DNA from: Microbacterium sp. W4I20
GTDB lineage: Bacteria > Actinomycetota > Actinomycetes > Actinomycetales > Microbacteriaceae
Assembly: GCF_030816505.1 (NCBI RefSeq)
Contig: NZ_JAUSYB010000002.1
Coordinates: 62,001 to 126,000 of the forward strand
Direction of reading: 5' to 3'
Length of the DNA: 64,000 nt
A program made the position numbers and the translations under genes. The notes below the pieces were generated by a model. It was not told the origin of the DNA. It saw nothing but the letters and a program-made list of their open reading frames with translations, and searched no databases. Positions 8,221 through 16,536 of the stretch are shown one piece after another. Position 1 is the stretch's first letter; the number at the start of each line of letters is the position of its first letter.

Positions 8221-8697
8221 ATGAGCACCACCACAGAACCCGAAGCCGGGTACGCGAAATCCCCTATTCAGAGGACGGCACTGATCGTCGGTATCGTCTT
8301 CCTCCTCGTCGGAATCGCTGGATTCATTCCCGGCGTCACGCACTCGGCCGAGCATCTGCATGGCGTAGGCGCGGACTCTGAAGCCCAGCTGCTGGGCGTG
8401 TTCCAAGTGTCGGTTTTGCATAACCTAGTCCACCTCGTGTTCGGCGTTGCCGGCCTCGCCGCCGCCGCTCGCGTTCGCAGCTCCCGCCTGTATCTCATCG
8501 TCGGCGGTCTGGTGTATCTCATCGTCTGGATCTATGGCCTCATCGCCGTGACCAACGCCGAGATCAACTTCCTCCCGGTAAACGACGCCGACAACTGGCT
8601 GCACCTCGCTCTTGCTGCCGGGATGATCCTTCTCGGACTCTTCGTCGCGCGCCCCGCCCGCAACGCCCAGACTGCCGCAGGAACGCCGCGGGCGTGA
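8221..8697 (+). CDS. DUF4383 membrane protein
   Basis: 158 residues with four hydrophobic segments: ALIVGIVFLLVGIAGFIPGV, LVHLVFGVAGLAAA, LYLIVGGLVYLIVWIYGLI and WLHLALAAGMILLGLFVA. The HNLVHLVFGVAGLA motif and the NFLPVNDADNWLHLALA motif are typical of DUF4383, a common actinobacterial integral membrane family of unknown function. ATG at 8221; no close operon partner except the tiny membrane protein 63 bp downstream. Confidence 0.88.
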   Translation: MSTTTEPEAGYAKSPIQRTALIVGIVFLLVGIAGFIPGVTHSAEHLHGVGADSEAQLLGVFQVSVLHNLVHLVFGVAGLAAAARVRSSRLYLIVGGLVYLIVWIYGLIAVTNAEINFLPVNDADNWLHLALAAGMILLGLFVARPARNAQTAAGTPRA

Positions 8698-8760
8698 TCG
8701 GGTGAGCGAAGGCGCGCCGCGCGAGATGACAACAAGGCAGCAGGTGATGGAGGTCTCGCC

Positions 8761-8925
8761 GTGCTCTTGGAACAACTTGCCATTGTCGGCGCGGTGCTCG
8801 TTCTCGTCCAGTGGGGGAGTGCCTCCTGGCTCGGCGGCGTCCAGGCAATCACCTCCGCTATTGGCGTCGTTCGCCTCTTGAGACGGCCACGCCAGGGGGC
8901 GACGCCCAGCGAGTTCTCAAGATAG
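8761..8925 (+). CDS. 54-residue membrane peptide
   Basis: GTG start at 8761 with GGAGG at 8749-8753, seven bases upstream. The protein has one hydrophobic helix (LLEQLAIVGAVLVLVQWG), a second weaker one (WLGGVQAITSAIGVVRLL), then a basic tail RRPRQG. It lies 63 bp after the DUF4383 gene and may share its transcript. Family unknown. Confidence 0.5.
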   Translation: MLLEQLAIVGAVLVLVQWGSASWLGGVQAITSAIGVVRLLRRPRQGATPSEFSR

Positions 8926-9031
8926 GCCGGAAGCTCATGGGTGGCCGCGGCGACGGTGAAAGTCGCGCTGGGCGCCACCATGCCGAACGGGCCATTACCC
9001 AGTCGCTTGTCCATCGAACGCGAGCGGGCCC

Positions 9032-9051
9032 ACCAAAACGATCGTTTTCGA
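9032..9051. repeat. 20-bp palindromic array site S1
   Basis: Centre AAAACGATCGTTTT is perfect; the outer two bases on each side do not pair. It is the leftmost member of the palindrome family and is 681 bp from S2, with one gene between. Confidence 0.8.
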
Positions 9052-9092
9052 CTGTCTCGCGCCCCATTGACGCCCTGGCGCTTTCGCGTAGT

Positions 9093-9692
9093 TCAGCGCG
9101 GCCAGTAGGGCCGAGCGCGAGCGGCGAGTGCCGGCACCATGCTCGCATCGATCTTCACGCGCGTCTCGTCGATGCCGAGTGTCGGCCATTGCATGACCAG
9201 TTCGATCGGCCCGGCTGGCGGCAGAGGCCATAGCCACAGGTGGTCCGCGGAGGAGTATGTGCTCCCTCCGCCGCCGCCTCCTTGCTCCCGATGGCTGAGA
9301 GTGTGCCCCTTGGGTTCGATCATCGGATCGCTGCCACGGAAGAACGGGGATGCGTCGGTCACGATCTTCTCACCGTCTGCGAGCACGACCCCGAATCGCA
9401 GCCGACCGGCTACGTCGACGAGGCCGCCGTAGGACATGTGCCCCATGAACGCGCCGCACAACTCATTCCACTCCGTCAGGGGGAGACCCTTTCGGCGGAG
9501 ACGACGCTCCACCCGGAATTGGACCCCCTCACGGTGAACGTCGATCCCCACGAGTGCGATCGCGACGTGGTCAGTCACATGCCCGCTTTCGACTCCGCAA
9601 GGGCAGCGTGAACGCGGCTCCTCTCTGGCAGCTTCCAGCGCCAAGATCCGCGCATCGACCTGAGGGGCCGTTGATCGCCCTGGTCCGGTCAC
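9093..9692 (-). CDS. hypothetical actinobacterial protein (Gly-rich loop type)
   Basis: 199 residues from a GTG at 9692; the true start may lie further in, since the first 40 residues have weak composition. The recognisable part runs from VAIALVGIDVHREGVQFRV through RFGVVLADGEKIV and a poly-Gly loop (EQGGGGGGSTYS) to LWLWPLPPAGPIELV and TLGIDETRVKID. This arrangement is a widespread actinobacterial hypothetical family of probable all-beta fold, with no known function. It is the only gene between S1 and S2, as a cassette would be. Confidence 0.7.
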   Translation of the reverse strand: MTGPGRSTAPQVDARILALEAAREEPRSRCPCGVESGHVTDHVAIALVGIDVHREGVQFRVERRLRRKGLPLTEWNELCGAFMGHMSYGGLVDVAGRLRFGVVLADGEKIVTDASPFFRGSDPMIEPKGHTLSHREQGGGGGGSTYSSADHLWLWPLPPAGPIELVMQWPTLGIDETRVKIDASMVPALAARARPYWPR

Positions 9693-9713
9693 TAGAGGTG
9701 ATCTCCAGCCCGC

Positions 9714-9733
9714 CCGGAAACGATCGTTTTCGG
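9714..9733. repeat. 20-bp palindromic array site S2
   Basis: CCGGAAACGATCGTTTTCGG, one mismatch between arms. It lies 22 bp upstream of the GTG of the S1-S2 gene. Confidence 0.85.
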
Positions 9734-10178
9734 TGTGGTCGCCTCACTATGTGCCTTGTTTCATGCTCGGTGCAGCTCGCTTGTTATGTCCCGGATGCGC
9801 GCAGTGTTGTCCACAATGGCCATCGCTGGAACCCTCACTTGGCTGTAGCCCCCTCGGCTATGGCGGCGACGACGATCGACGGCCCCGTCAACCTCGGCAC
9901 CGCTGCACCACTCTCGGTACTGGCCTCGTCAACGGGCACTAGCGCGGGGTCGTCTGTGATTAACGCGCGATGCAGTTCTCCCGCGGCGCTCGCGCAGGGG
10001 AGGGTGGCCTTCCGCTCCGCGATTGGCCCCAGCGCTCGCTCGGCGGAAGGCCAGAACGCGGCGCAGATCGTCCCCAGCTCAGTGGCACCGCTGCTCTGCG
10101 AGCAGAGTACGCCGTTAGACGCAGGGCGTCTAGATCGGCACTCGCTGCAACAACGTCGCAACCGCGAGACTGCTACTC
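9734..10178. other. stretch without a confident gene inside the S2-S3 segment
   Basis: About 445 bp with overlapping weak open frames on both strands. The best is on the minus strand around 9840-10110 (LGPIAERKATLPCASAAGEL), but it has no convincing start or ribosome binding site. It could hold a decayed gene. Confidence 0.3.
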
Positions 10179-10490
10179 TCAGCCGGTCGGGCTGTCTAAG
10201 ACTTCGTCGATGAGCTGGGTGCCGCCGGCCGAGTTCGCAGAATGCATGAGTTCCTCGACCCACTTCACGTTGAGTTCAGGTGCTTCAGGTTCTTCGAACG
10301 TGAAGCGGAACGGTATCGAGGGGTAGCCAGATTGTGGAGCGTACGCCAGGCTCGTCCTCGGGTGGCGCCACGACAGCGTGAAGCTTTCGTTTCGTCGGAG
10401 CTTGGTCGCTACGACGACTTTGGGGTGGGCGAGGGCGCGGTCGTCGATGTGGATCGCGTCGGTGCCGGCACCGTAGAGGGTGGTTCCCAT
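10179..10490 (-). CDS. DUF7882-like small protein (copy 3)
   Basis: 103 residues from the ATG at 10490 (MGTTLYGAGTDAIHIDDRAL), chosen to match the family start over a longer upstream frame. Family blocks present: VVVATKLRRNESFTLSW, IPFRFTFEE and a C-terminal helix ELMHSANSAGG. Same family as 4049-4348 and 4386-4724; function unknown. Confidence 0.75.
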   Translation of the reverse strand: MGTTLYGAGTDAIHIDDRALAHPKVVVATKLRRNESFTLSWRHPRTSLAYAPQSGYPSIPFRFTFEEPEAPELNVKWVEELMHSANSAGGTQLIDEVLDSPTG

Positions 10491-10729
10491 GGTCGTAACG
10501 ATAACGTGGCGCGGCCTGCCGTCGTATCCCTTCACACGCCGACAGGCCGCAGGATTGCAGGGTTTCGCATGGCGTTCCCCAGAACGGCGCGCGTTCGCTA
10601 CAGCTGGAAACGATAGCTGTCCCTGCTGACATGGCTAGGGGATTGACACTTCTCGAAGATGGTCAAGAAACGAACGATATTCCGTCTGCAACTAATTGCA
10701 ACTACCGTTGTGCGGTGTTACTCGATATG

Positions 10730-10830
10730 TTGACAATAGATCGCAAGAAACGGCGGTCTACGGGCCGGTGAAGTCCCCAGCAACACCGGCAGGTGGTCCC
10801 GAGGGTTCCCCAGACCTGCCGGGACCACCC
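10730..10830 (+). ncRNA. three-hairpin repeat RNA candidate, copy B
   Basis: A TATGTT box just upstream could be a -10 element. Hairpin 1 is AGATCGC...GCGGTCT at 10738-10759 (one G-U pair). Hairpin 2 is GCCGG...CCGGC around 10764-10790 with loop GAAGTCCCCAGCAAC. Hairpin 3 is GGTGGTCCCG...CGGGACCACC at 10792-10829 with GTTCCCCAGACC in its loop. It lies 55 bp upstream of the AraC-type gene at 10885, so it could be either a leader of that gene or an independent RNA. Confidence 0.6.
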
Positions 10831-10884
10831 CTATGTGCGGCCCGCCCGTGCGTTGATGTCGTTCGGCGTACAGGAGCGTGACGG

Positions 10885-11781
10885 GTGAAGCTAGGAGAGA
10901 TGCGGCCTATCGGCCCTCGTGAGTTGGCCGAGCATGGCATTCACTATCTTGCGGGTAGCGCCGCGCTGTCAGTTCGGGAGCGGACGCCCGGCAACATAAT
11001 CCTGCTGGCAATGCGCGGCACTTCGACCGAGTTCAGGATCGACACCACCACGGCCAGGCCTGACCACGCGGTCTTCGCCTTCGTGGAGGCCGAGGCACTG
11101 TGGTCGCGGAACCAGGACGAACCGTGGCTGCAGATCGAGAGCGGCCTGGTGATCGCTGCGCCGGGAATGGTCCGCACCGTGCGCTGCCAGGGCTCCTGGC
11201 GAGCTGCCATCGCGTTCGTGCCGCGCGAAGCGATGGCGATGTTCGTGCCCGCCCTGCCGGCCGACGCGCAGATCTTCCCCGACCGGCGCCTTCTCGACCG
11301 AGCCATGCAGAACTTCATCCAAGGACTGCTGAGCGCGGACGAACGCGCAACCGCCATCGAACGGTACGCCGTCGAGCAGCTCATCGTGGAGATGAGTGGC
11401 GCGATCCTCCTCGACCGCGCGGGGGCGACACTGGGCCACGGCTCCCCACGTGCCGTACTCCGAGACAAGGCAATGGCAGTGATCGCGCAGCAATGCGGAG
11501 ACCCCAGCCTGACACCCAATCAAGTCGCACGAGAGGTGCAGTCGTCCCTGCGCCAACTGCAACTCGTCTTTGCCGAAGCGGAGAACAGCGTTGCCGACGA
11601 GATTCGCCGCCAGCGTGCCCGCCTCGCGCGGACCCTTCTGGTCGACAGCCGCTACGACGTTCTCAGCGTCGAGCAGATCGCGAAGCGCGCGGGGTTCCGG
11701 TCACCGATGAGCCTTCGCCGAGCTATCGCCGAGGCGTACAACACAACGCCCCGCGCACTTCGCAGCCAGCGACGCACCTAG
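10885..11781 (+). CDS. AraC-type transcriptional regulator
   Basis: 298 residues from a GTG with AGGAG eight bases upstream. The N-terminal 180 residues are a ligand or regulatory domain without a recognised cupin motif. The C-terminal two-HTH region includes LTPNQVAREVQSSLRQLQLV and LSVEQIAKRAGFRSPMSLRR, followed by the AYNTTPRALR element typical of AraC proteins. It is closely related over its whole length to the gene at 34112-35089 (shared TPRALR, PDRRLLDRA/TDRRLLDRT and SSLRQLQ/SSLRLLQ blocks). The target is unknown. Confidence 0.88.
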   Translation: MKLGEMRPIGPRELAEHGIHYLAGSAALSVRERTPGNIILLAMRGTSTEFRIDTTTARPDHAVFAFVEAEALWSRNQDEPWLQIESGLVIAAPGMVRTVRCQGSWRAAIAFVPREAMAMFVPALPADAQIFPDRRLLDRAMQNFIQGLLSADERATAIERYAVEQLIVEMSGAILLDRAGATLGHGSPRAVLRDKAMAVIAQQCGDPSLTPNQVAREVQSSLRQLQLVFAEAENSVADEIRRQRARLARTLLVDSRYDVLSVEQIAKRAGFRSPMSLRRAIAEAYNTTPRALRSQRRT

Positions 11782-11885
11782 CCACCCTTCGTATCGCACG
11801 CCAAACGTCCCGCCGAGAGGATCGTCGCCCCGAGCGAATGAACGTGAGGTTGGCTTCGCGGCGTCCGCGGGAACAGGATGAGTGC

Positions 11886-12215
11886 ATGATCGAGACGCCT
11901 GCTCCTATCTCCGCCTTCATCGATGCCACAAACGCTGGCGACTCAGATGCCTTCGTCGCAGCGTTCACCGAAGACGGATCGCTCAACGACTGGGGGCGCG
12001 TCGCCTCAGGGCATGAAGGAATACGCCACTGGGACCAGACCGACAACATCGGCAAGCAGTCGCAGTTCGAGCTCATCAACATCGCGGCAGAGTCCGAGCC
12101 TGACACCTACCTTGTGCACCTGCAGGTCAGCGGCAACGGATTCAACGGTGTCAGCCCTTTCCGCTTCACGCTGCGCGACGACCGTATCGAGCGGGTCGTG
12201 ATCGTCCCCGACTGA
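11886..12215 (+). CDS. SnoaL/NTF2-like protein
   Basis: 109 residues starting MIETPAPISAFIDATNAGDS. The FIDATNAGDSDAFVAAFTED helix and the SGHEGIRHWDQT motif are typical of the SnoaL-like NTF2 fold, a cone-shaped pocket used by isomerases, hydrolases and sensors. Catalytic residues cannot be assigned. It follows the AraC gene by about 105 bp and could be regulated by it. Same superfamily as the gene at 23773-24120. Confidence 0.82.
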   Translation: MIETPAPISAFIDATNAGDSDAFVAAFTEDGSLNDWGRVASGHEGIRHWDQTDNIGKQSQFELINIAAESEPDTYLVHLQVSGNGFNGVSPFRFTLRDDRIERVVIVPD

Positions 12216-12323
12216 ACCACACCAGGAAGCAGTCCCTCCTCGGGACGCGACGCAATCCACCTCAGGCCCGACCGGGCGGGCAACGGGCATTGGCGGCTCG
12301 CCTCGCGCTCGTACGCTCGCCCC

Positions 12324-12500
12324 ATGAGCGAGACGCGAACCATGGCGCGAACCGAGGTGGTGATCGATGGCGAACCTGTCCTCCTGGCCCAAGATCAAGA
12401 CGTCGCCGACCTAAACGCGTCATCCGCATCGCCCACGCCCGCGGACCGCTCGATCCTCGGCGGCGAGACTTGCAAACCGCCCGGCGTCTGCGAGCTTCCG
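12324..12500 (+). pseudogene. truncated small actinobacterial gene fused into the repeat at S3
   Basis: Begins well (ATG at 12324, TEVVIDGEPVLLAQDQDVADL), resembling small actinobacterial proteins of the IDGxxYxLA...DVxxLK type. After DVADL the expected KRVIRIAHARG continues in another frame, implying a one-base deletion near 12412, and the frame then runs into the 58-bp repeat and palindrome S3. The C terminus is therefore foreign. It is a decayed gene, possibly cut by the event that placed the repeat here. Confidence 0.5.
12443..12500 (+). repeat. 58-bp direct repeat adjoining S3 (partner at 41665-41722)
   Basis: The two copies differ at four positions (54/58 identical), and each ends in the first three bases of a palindrome (S3 here, S13 there). 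It begins GGACCGCTCGAT and ends GTCTGCGAGCTTCCG. No other palindrome has this flank, so it may be an end of a larger mobile unit or a recombinase accessory site. Confidence 0.8.
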
Positions 12501-12517
12501 AAAACGATCGTTTCCGG
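12498..12517. repeat. 20-bp palindromic array site S3
   Basis: CCGAAAACGATCGTTTCCGG, preceded by the 58-bp repeat and followed 14 bp later by a scrap of a serine recombinase gene. Confidence 0.88.
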
Positions 12518-12530
12518 CAAGACTCGCGGA

Positions 12531-12590
12531 CACTGTTACCTGGACATCGACGCGCGCCAGGTGCATATCGTCAGTCTCACCGAACCCATG
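12531..12590 (+). pseudogene. remnant of the array's serine recombinase gene
   Basis: Encodes LDIDARQVHIVSLTEPM, matching LQDLDARRVNIVSLTEPL of the intact recombinase (bases about 45305-45360) in the same orientation, with clear nucleotide similarity over some 55 bp. Homology stops on both sides. It suggests that a second recombinase gene once stood next to S3. Confidence 0.7.
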
Positions 12591-12962
12591 ACTGTCGCAG
12601 GCTGGGGGTGTATCCGAAGCGGCACGACGAAAGTCGCGTAATGCGGAGAAGATCAGAGCGTCTCTCCTTGTGGGCGGCTTCCGCCCAGTTCCTTTCTCCG
12701 GAACTGTGTTGTTCCAGACCACTCCCGCGAGGTGATGAGAGGTTCCCGACCCTCTCTTCACCTCACACCATTGGCCGCTACTGCATCCACCGAAATGAAC
12801 CGACATGACGCCTACCGCCCTCGCGAGCAACTACTCCAACCATGTGGACCCGCTCCTCGTTCGTAGGCCAGCCGAGGACACGCCGCGCCGATGGTCCGCT
12901 TCGCCCGCGATGGAGAACAGGCCGACTCGTCCTGGAGCACCAGTCGCGGGCTTTGGGAACGC
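12591..12962. other. stretch without a confident gene
   Basis: About 370 bp between the recombinase scrap and the DUF1624-like gene. A hairpin-prone segment (GGGCGGCTTCCGCCC, then TTCCTTTCTCCGGAA) lies at 12671-12703. The frame open from 12891 is treated as upstream of the more likely start at 12963. Confidence 0.3.
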
Positions 12963-14153
12963 ATGAGGTCGGCTGCTGCCGCTGAGCCGCGGGGTGCCGA
13001 CACAGCCCCTGCCGCTCGCATCATCGGTTTGGATCTCGCGCGCCTCCTGGCCGTTCTGGGCATGGTCGCTGCCCATATCTTCCTGGGGAACGCTCCCGAG
13101 GTCGCGCTGCTCGCCATCACGGGTTTTCCGGCTGCTCTCTTCGCCGTACTCGGGGGAGTGAGTGCAGTCGTCTCCACCCGTTCACAGGTGCACGAAGGCC
13201 GTGTCTTCGCTGCATGCGCTTCAGTGGTCCTCCGCGGGGGGATCCTCCTCCTGATCGGGACGCTCCTGGGGTTGCTTCCCAACTTCATCGTGATGGTGCT
13301 CGCCTACTACGGCGCTGCACTGGCGATCACCGGATTGCTGCTCTGGTTGCCGACATGGCTACTTGCGCTCGGCGCCACAACCCTCGTCTTCATCTCCCCG
13401 TACGCCATCTTGGCGGTCCGTCAGGCGACCACGTCCGAGCCGATCGCCGTCCCGGTGCTCGACAGTCCTCTGTCGTTCATACAGACGATCGGTTTCACCG
13501 GCTTCTACCCAGCAGTCACATGGCTGACATACATGCTCATCGGAGTGTGCGTCGGACGCTGGCTCCTCAACGCGCCCCTCACCGCAAACCGCACTCTTCG
13601 GGGCGCGGCAGTGGGCGCGCTGATAGCAGTGGCGGGGAGCGCCAGCGACCTCGCAAGCCGGGGCCTCATGATCGATCAGTTGCGCCGAGAAGGATCGTCG
13701 TTTGACGAGGCACAGCACCTGTTGACAGCGGAAGGCCACGGAACGCCCCTAAGCGGCGGGTGGGTGGCACTACTGAACGCAGCACCACACACCGGCTCGA
13801 GTGCAGATATCCTGCGGACCGCAGGTGTGGGCATCCTTATCCTCACGCTCCTGGTCGCGGCAACGGCCTCAAACAAGCAGCCGCTGCGACAGCCGCTCGA
13901 CGCCCTGGCGCGCGCAGGCGCCGCATCCTTGACCATCTACGTCCTCCAGTACGGCAGCGTCCCCATCATGCTCATCGTGACGTCCCTCCTTCTCCAGGAC
14001 ACCGAAGCGGCCCCGGCCATTCAGGTACTCACGCTGTTCGCGCATGCTGTCCTGATCGCCGCGCTGAGCTGGCTATTGTCGCGCCTGAACCGACGCGGTC
14101 CGTTGGAGGCTCTCGTATCCGACCTGGTGAAAGCCTTCACGAGCAGAGCCTGA
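12963..14153 (+). CDS. DUF1624/DUF418-like multi-pass membrane protein
   Basis: 396 residues from the ATG at 12963; an in-frame ATG at 12891 is possible but lacks a ribosome binding site. It begins RIIGLDLARLLAVLGMVAAH, the usual start of the DUF1624/heparan-acetyltransferase-like and DUF418 membrane families, and has about ten hydrophobic segments. The C-terminal half has LDALARAGAASLTIYVLQYG, also typical of that superfamily. Members may be acyltransferases acting on cell-wall or lipid substrates; the substrate here is unknown. It is the main gene between S3 and S4. Confidence 0.75.
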   Translation: MRSAAAAEPRGADTAPAARIIGLDLARLLAVLGMVAAHIFLGNAPEVALLAITGFPAALFAVLGGVSAVVSTRSQVHEGRVFAACASVVLRGGILLLIGTLLGLLPNFIVMVLAYYGAALAITGLLLWLPTWLLALGATTLVFISPYAILAVRQATTSEPIAVPVLDSPLSFIQTIGFTGFYPAVTWLTYMLIGVCVGRWLLNAPLTANRTLRGAAVGALIAVAGSASDLASRGLMIDQLRREGSSFDEAQHLLTAEGHGTPLSGGWVALLNAAPHTGSSADILRTAGVGILILTLLVAATASNKQPLRQPLDALARAGAASLTIYVLQYGSVPIMLIVTSLLLQDTEAAPAIQVLTLFAHAVLIAALSWLLSRLNRRGPLEALVSDLVKAFTSRA

Positions 14154-14187
14154 CAGGGCGGAACAACGGGTTACACGTACTCACTGA

Positions 14188-14370
14188 CAGGTCTCGTGGA
14201 ACCCAGGCCGACACCTCGTCGACATCGAAGGTATCCAAGGACGCTGGGGCAGGAAGGTCGCCGCGCTCAACGAAGTGACCGAAGTTCTGAAACGAACCGA
14301 CTGGTTCAAGAGCCTCACCGAGCCGATCTGGGTACAGCTTCGGGGCGGAGCATCAGGCACGGGACGCTGA
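14188..14370 (+). pseudogene. coding remnant without a start codon
   Basis: Sixty codons (WNPGRHLVDIEGIQGRWGRK, then NEVTEVLKRTDWFKSLTEPI, ending at TGA 14368-14370) have strong protein-like composition, but a stop lies immediately upstream and no ATG, GTG or TTG is available. It looks like the C-terminal piece of a lost gene. Family not recognised. Confidence 0.5.
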
Positions 14371-14713
14371 GGAGATTCCTTTAGTCTCTGACCACATCGT
14401 CGACCGGAGGGTGAACAAATTGCGCACCAACGACGCCACCTACCCGTCGCTGATCGCACCTGTGGTTTAGCCGGAGGGAGGCTGCCGTCCCGTCACGTGA
14501 GGGTTCAGGAAGAGAGCCGAACTGATGGGCCTTCCGCTCCGCAATGTCAAACAAGGCTCGGCGGAAGGCCCGAGAGCGGGGTACGAGAGGTCCCCAGTCC
14601 GCACCGACGCCACCCTCGGCGAAGACTACGTTGAGATGCCTACCCTCGGCAATACCGCGCTGGGAGTTTGAGTTCCCAAACGATGCAACGCGTCGCAACT
14701 TTGCCAGGTATAG
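14371..14713. other. stretch without a confident gene
   Basis: About 340 bp with only weak open frames on both strands. The following structured repeat (copy C) may carry its own promoter at the end of this region (TATAGA at 14710-14715). Confidence 0.25.
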
Positions 14714-14820
14714 AGTGACCATTAATCGCTTCGAGCGTTCGCGATTATGGGCCGGCGGAGTCCCCAGCGAAGCCGGCTGGTGGTCCCAACGAGCTCCCCA
14801 GACCCGGCGGTACCACCCCG
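14714..14820 (+). ncRNA. three-hairpin repeat RNA candidate, copy C (divergent)
   Basis: TATAGA just upstream resembles a -10 box. Hairpin 1 is TAATCGC...GCGATTA, a perfect stem whose bases differ from copy B on both sides (compensatory). Hairpin 2 has GCCGG...CCGGC with TCCCCAGCG in the loop. Hairpin 3 keeps GGTGGT...ACCACC with GCTCCCCAGACC. It is the most diverged complete copy, which makes the retained pairing informative. Confidence 0.55.
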
Positions 14821-14969
14821 CGCTTTCCCGTCCACGACGGAGGCCAGGTCGAGACGGCATCGGCCGCGTTCCGTACGCAGCCAGGTGCACCGCGAAGGGA
14901 GCCGGTCTCCACGGCATTCCCAACGGCTGAGGTGCTACGTGCTATTCATCGCGAATGCGCTAGGTCCAG

Positions 14970-14989
14970 CCAGAAACGATCGTTCTGGC
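14970..14989. repeat. 20-bp palindromic array site S4
   Basis: Core AAACGATCGTT within longer near-symmetric arms AGCCAGAA...TTCTGGCT (14968-14990), with one extra A on the left. The outer arm bases differ from other sites on both sides together. Confidence 0.8.
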
Positions 14990-15031
14990 TGCCGCGCACC
15001 CTGCAGCGTGTCGAGACCGGCGTTGGCCGCG

Positions 15032-15574
15032 TCAGCTGCGAGTGTTCAGTTCGAAGATTAGTTGCTTCTCTTCGGTTGACAGGCTGGAGACGGAGAGCAC
15101 CTGTTGCAGCACCTCCGACTTTTCGGCGATATAGGTCGCGATATCCATGTCCGAGTCTTCTGACAGTCCCAGCTTGACTGCACCATATCGCTCGCGGAGA
15201 TCGGATCGCCGCCGAAGGACATCACGCACAGCCAGGTGGTTCCTCAGATGGAGCGTGCCCTCTACGCAGACGTACACGTTGCGCGCGGGTTGCTCATCGG
15301 GTGCAGCCACTGCCTCTCTGTCTGTCACGCCCAGATCGCCTCGGTGCGAATATCCCGCGATTGTGAGCGCGATGAGAGCGTCTGCCATGTGCTCTCGGTT
15401 CACGATGATGTCAATATCCAGAACGGGTTTGGCAGCGAGGCCGGGCACAGCTGTGGAGCCGACATGTTCGATCGAAACGATTGGAACGGCTTCGAGCGCG
15501 CGGTGCAAATCTTGTGCCACGCTGGAGAAACGCGTGGGCCATTCCTCGGAATACGGAACGACTTTTACAGACAC
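15032..15574 (-). CDS. GrpB-family nucleotidyltransferase-fold protein
   Basis: 180 residues. The GrpB signature is clear: VVPYSEEWPTRFSSVAQDLH, VSIEHVGSTAVPGLAAKPVL, DIDIIV, then LRNHLAVRDVLR and RYGAVKLGL. GrpB proteins have an adenylyltransferase-like fold; the GST and DID motifs match the nucleotide and metal site. The cellular substrate is unknown. It is the first gene right of S4. Confidence 0.9.
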   Translation of the reverse strand: MSVKVVPYSEEWPTRFSSVAQDLHRALEAVPIVSIEHVGSTAVPGLAAKPVLDIDIIVNREHMADALIALTIAGYSHRGDLGVTDREAVAAPDEQPARNVYVCVEGTLHLRNHLAVRDVLRRRSDLRERYGAVKLGLSEDSDMDIATYIAEKSEVLQQVLSVSSLSTEEKQLIFELNTRS

Positions 15575-15726
15575 CTCAACATGTTCCCATACGTCAACGG
15601 AGCTGAGGAGCTATCGCACGGAGCACTGCCCCACCCAGAACCGCCGGCTTACTGGTGATTGTGGCGAGCGTTTGCGGCGGCCACTCCCAGGCGTAGACCT
15701 GGGGTCGAACTCGAGATCCCCTCGGA

Positions 15727-16536
15727 TCACCGCGACTTGATCTTGCAGAACGCCTGCGCGGCCTTGTACGCCGGATCATCCTCGACGATGGGGGCGGTGT
15801 TAATAACCTTCGCCGGCTCATCCAGACCGCTGTCGACTTGGGCATCCAGTAGGCCCAGCACAGTCCTGAGCCATCTGCCGGACGGCCGTGCTTGGAGAGG
15901 AACTGTATGCCGAGCGGCAGCGTGCCGTCGTCGAGCTGGACGTGCTCTCGAATCTCGCTGGCGATCGCCGTGGTGAGGACACGGTCGTCACCGGTAAGGT
16001 CGGCGAGGGTGAGCGGCTTGTCGGAATCGCCGTTCTTCGTCGGCCAGGGACCCGTGAAGAGGTCGTGGATCGCGGCGATGGTCTCCGTGGCCGAGGCGTC
16101 GATCCACCAGCCCTCGGGGTACTCGAGCGTGTAGAGCGCGCGACCGTCACGGAACGTACGGGGGAGCCACATGGCCTTCATATTGCCGGCCTCGTCCCAC
16201 TCGGCGACAATCTCGTCCCAGTAGGCGTCGAGGCTCATACCCATCGCGTCCGCGGCCGGCTGCAGCGCGCGTCGCTCAGTGTCGATGTCGGTGCGGTACG
16301 AGGCGAGGAGCTCCATGAACGCCGTCACGCGGTCCGCGCTGCTGTAGATGGTCCGACCGAGGGTGTCGTAGCGGCCCCAGTTGCTGGGGTCGTCGGTGGT
16401 TTCGCGGGGCTTGGGCGCCAGAGCGCCGTACGACTCGCGGGGCGATCCGGAACGAGGACACCGGACCCGCAACGAGTGCGAGTCCGGTGTTCTGGCAGAT
16501 GCGCCGGGTGCCCGGCTCAGCCACTGAAGCTGTCAT
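15727..16536 (-). pseudogene. RES-domain toxin gene with two single-base indels
   Basis: RES toxins are NAD-degrading or NAD-transferring enzymes paired with Xre/MbcA-type antitoxins. The original start is the ATG at 16536 (RRICQNTGLALVAGPVSSFR), then a frame change in the GGGG run at 16439-16442 leads into ESYGALAPKPRE and the RES core WGRYDTLGRTIYSSADRVTA. A second change near the CC at 15846-15847 breaks the YW(D)AQVDSGLDEP tail, which ends KVINTAP...KAAQAFCKIKSR at the stop 15727-15729. One insertion and one deletion restore a full-length protein. The start overlaps the antitoxin gene by 20 bp. As read, the toxin has lost its correct N and C termini. Confidence 0.75.
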
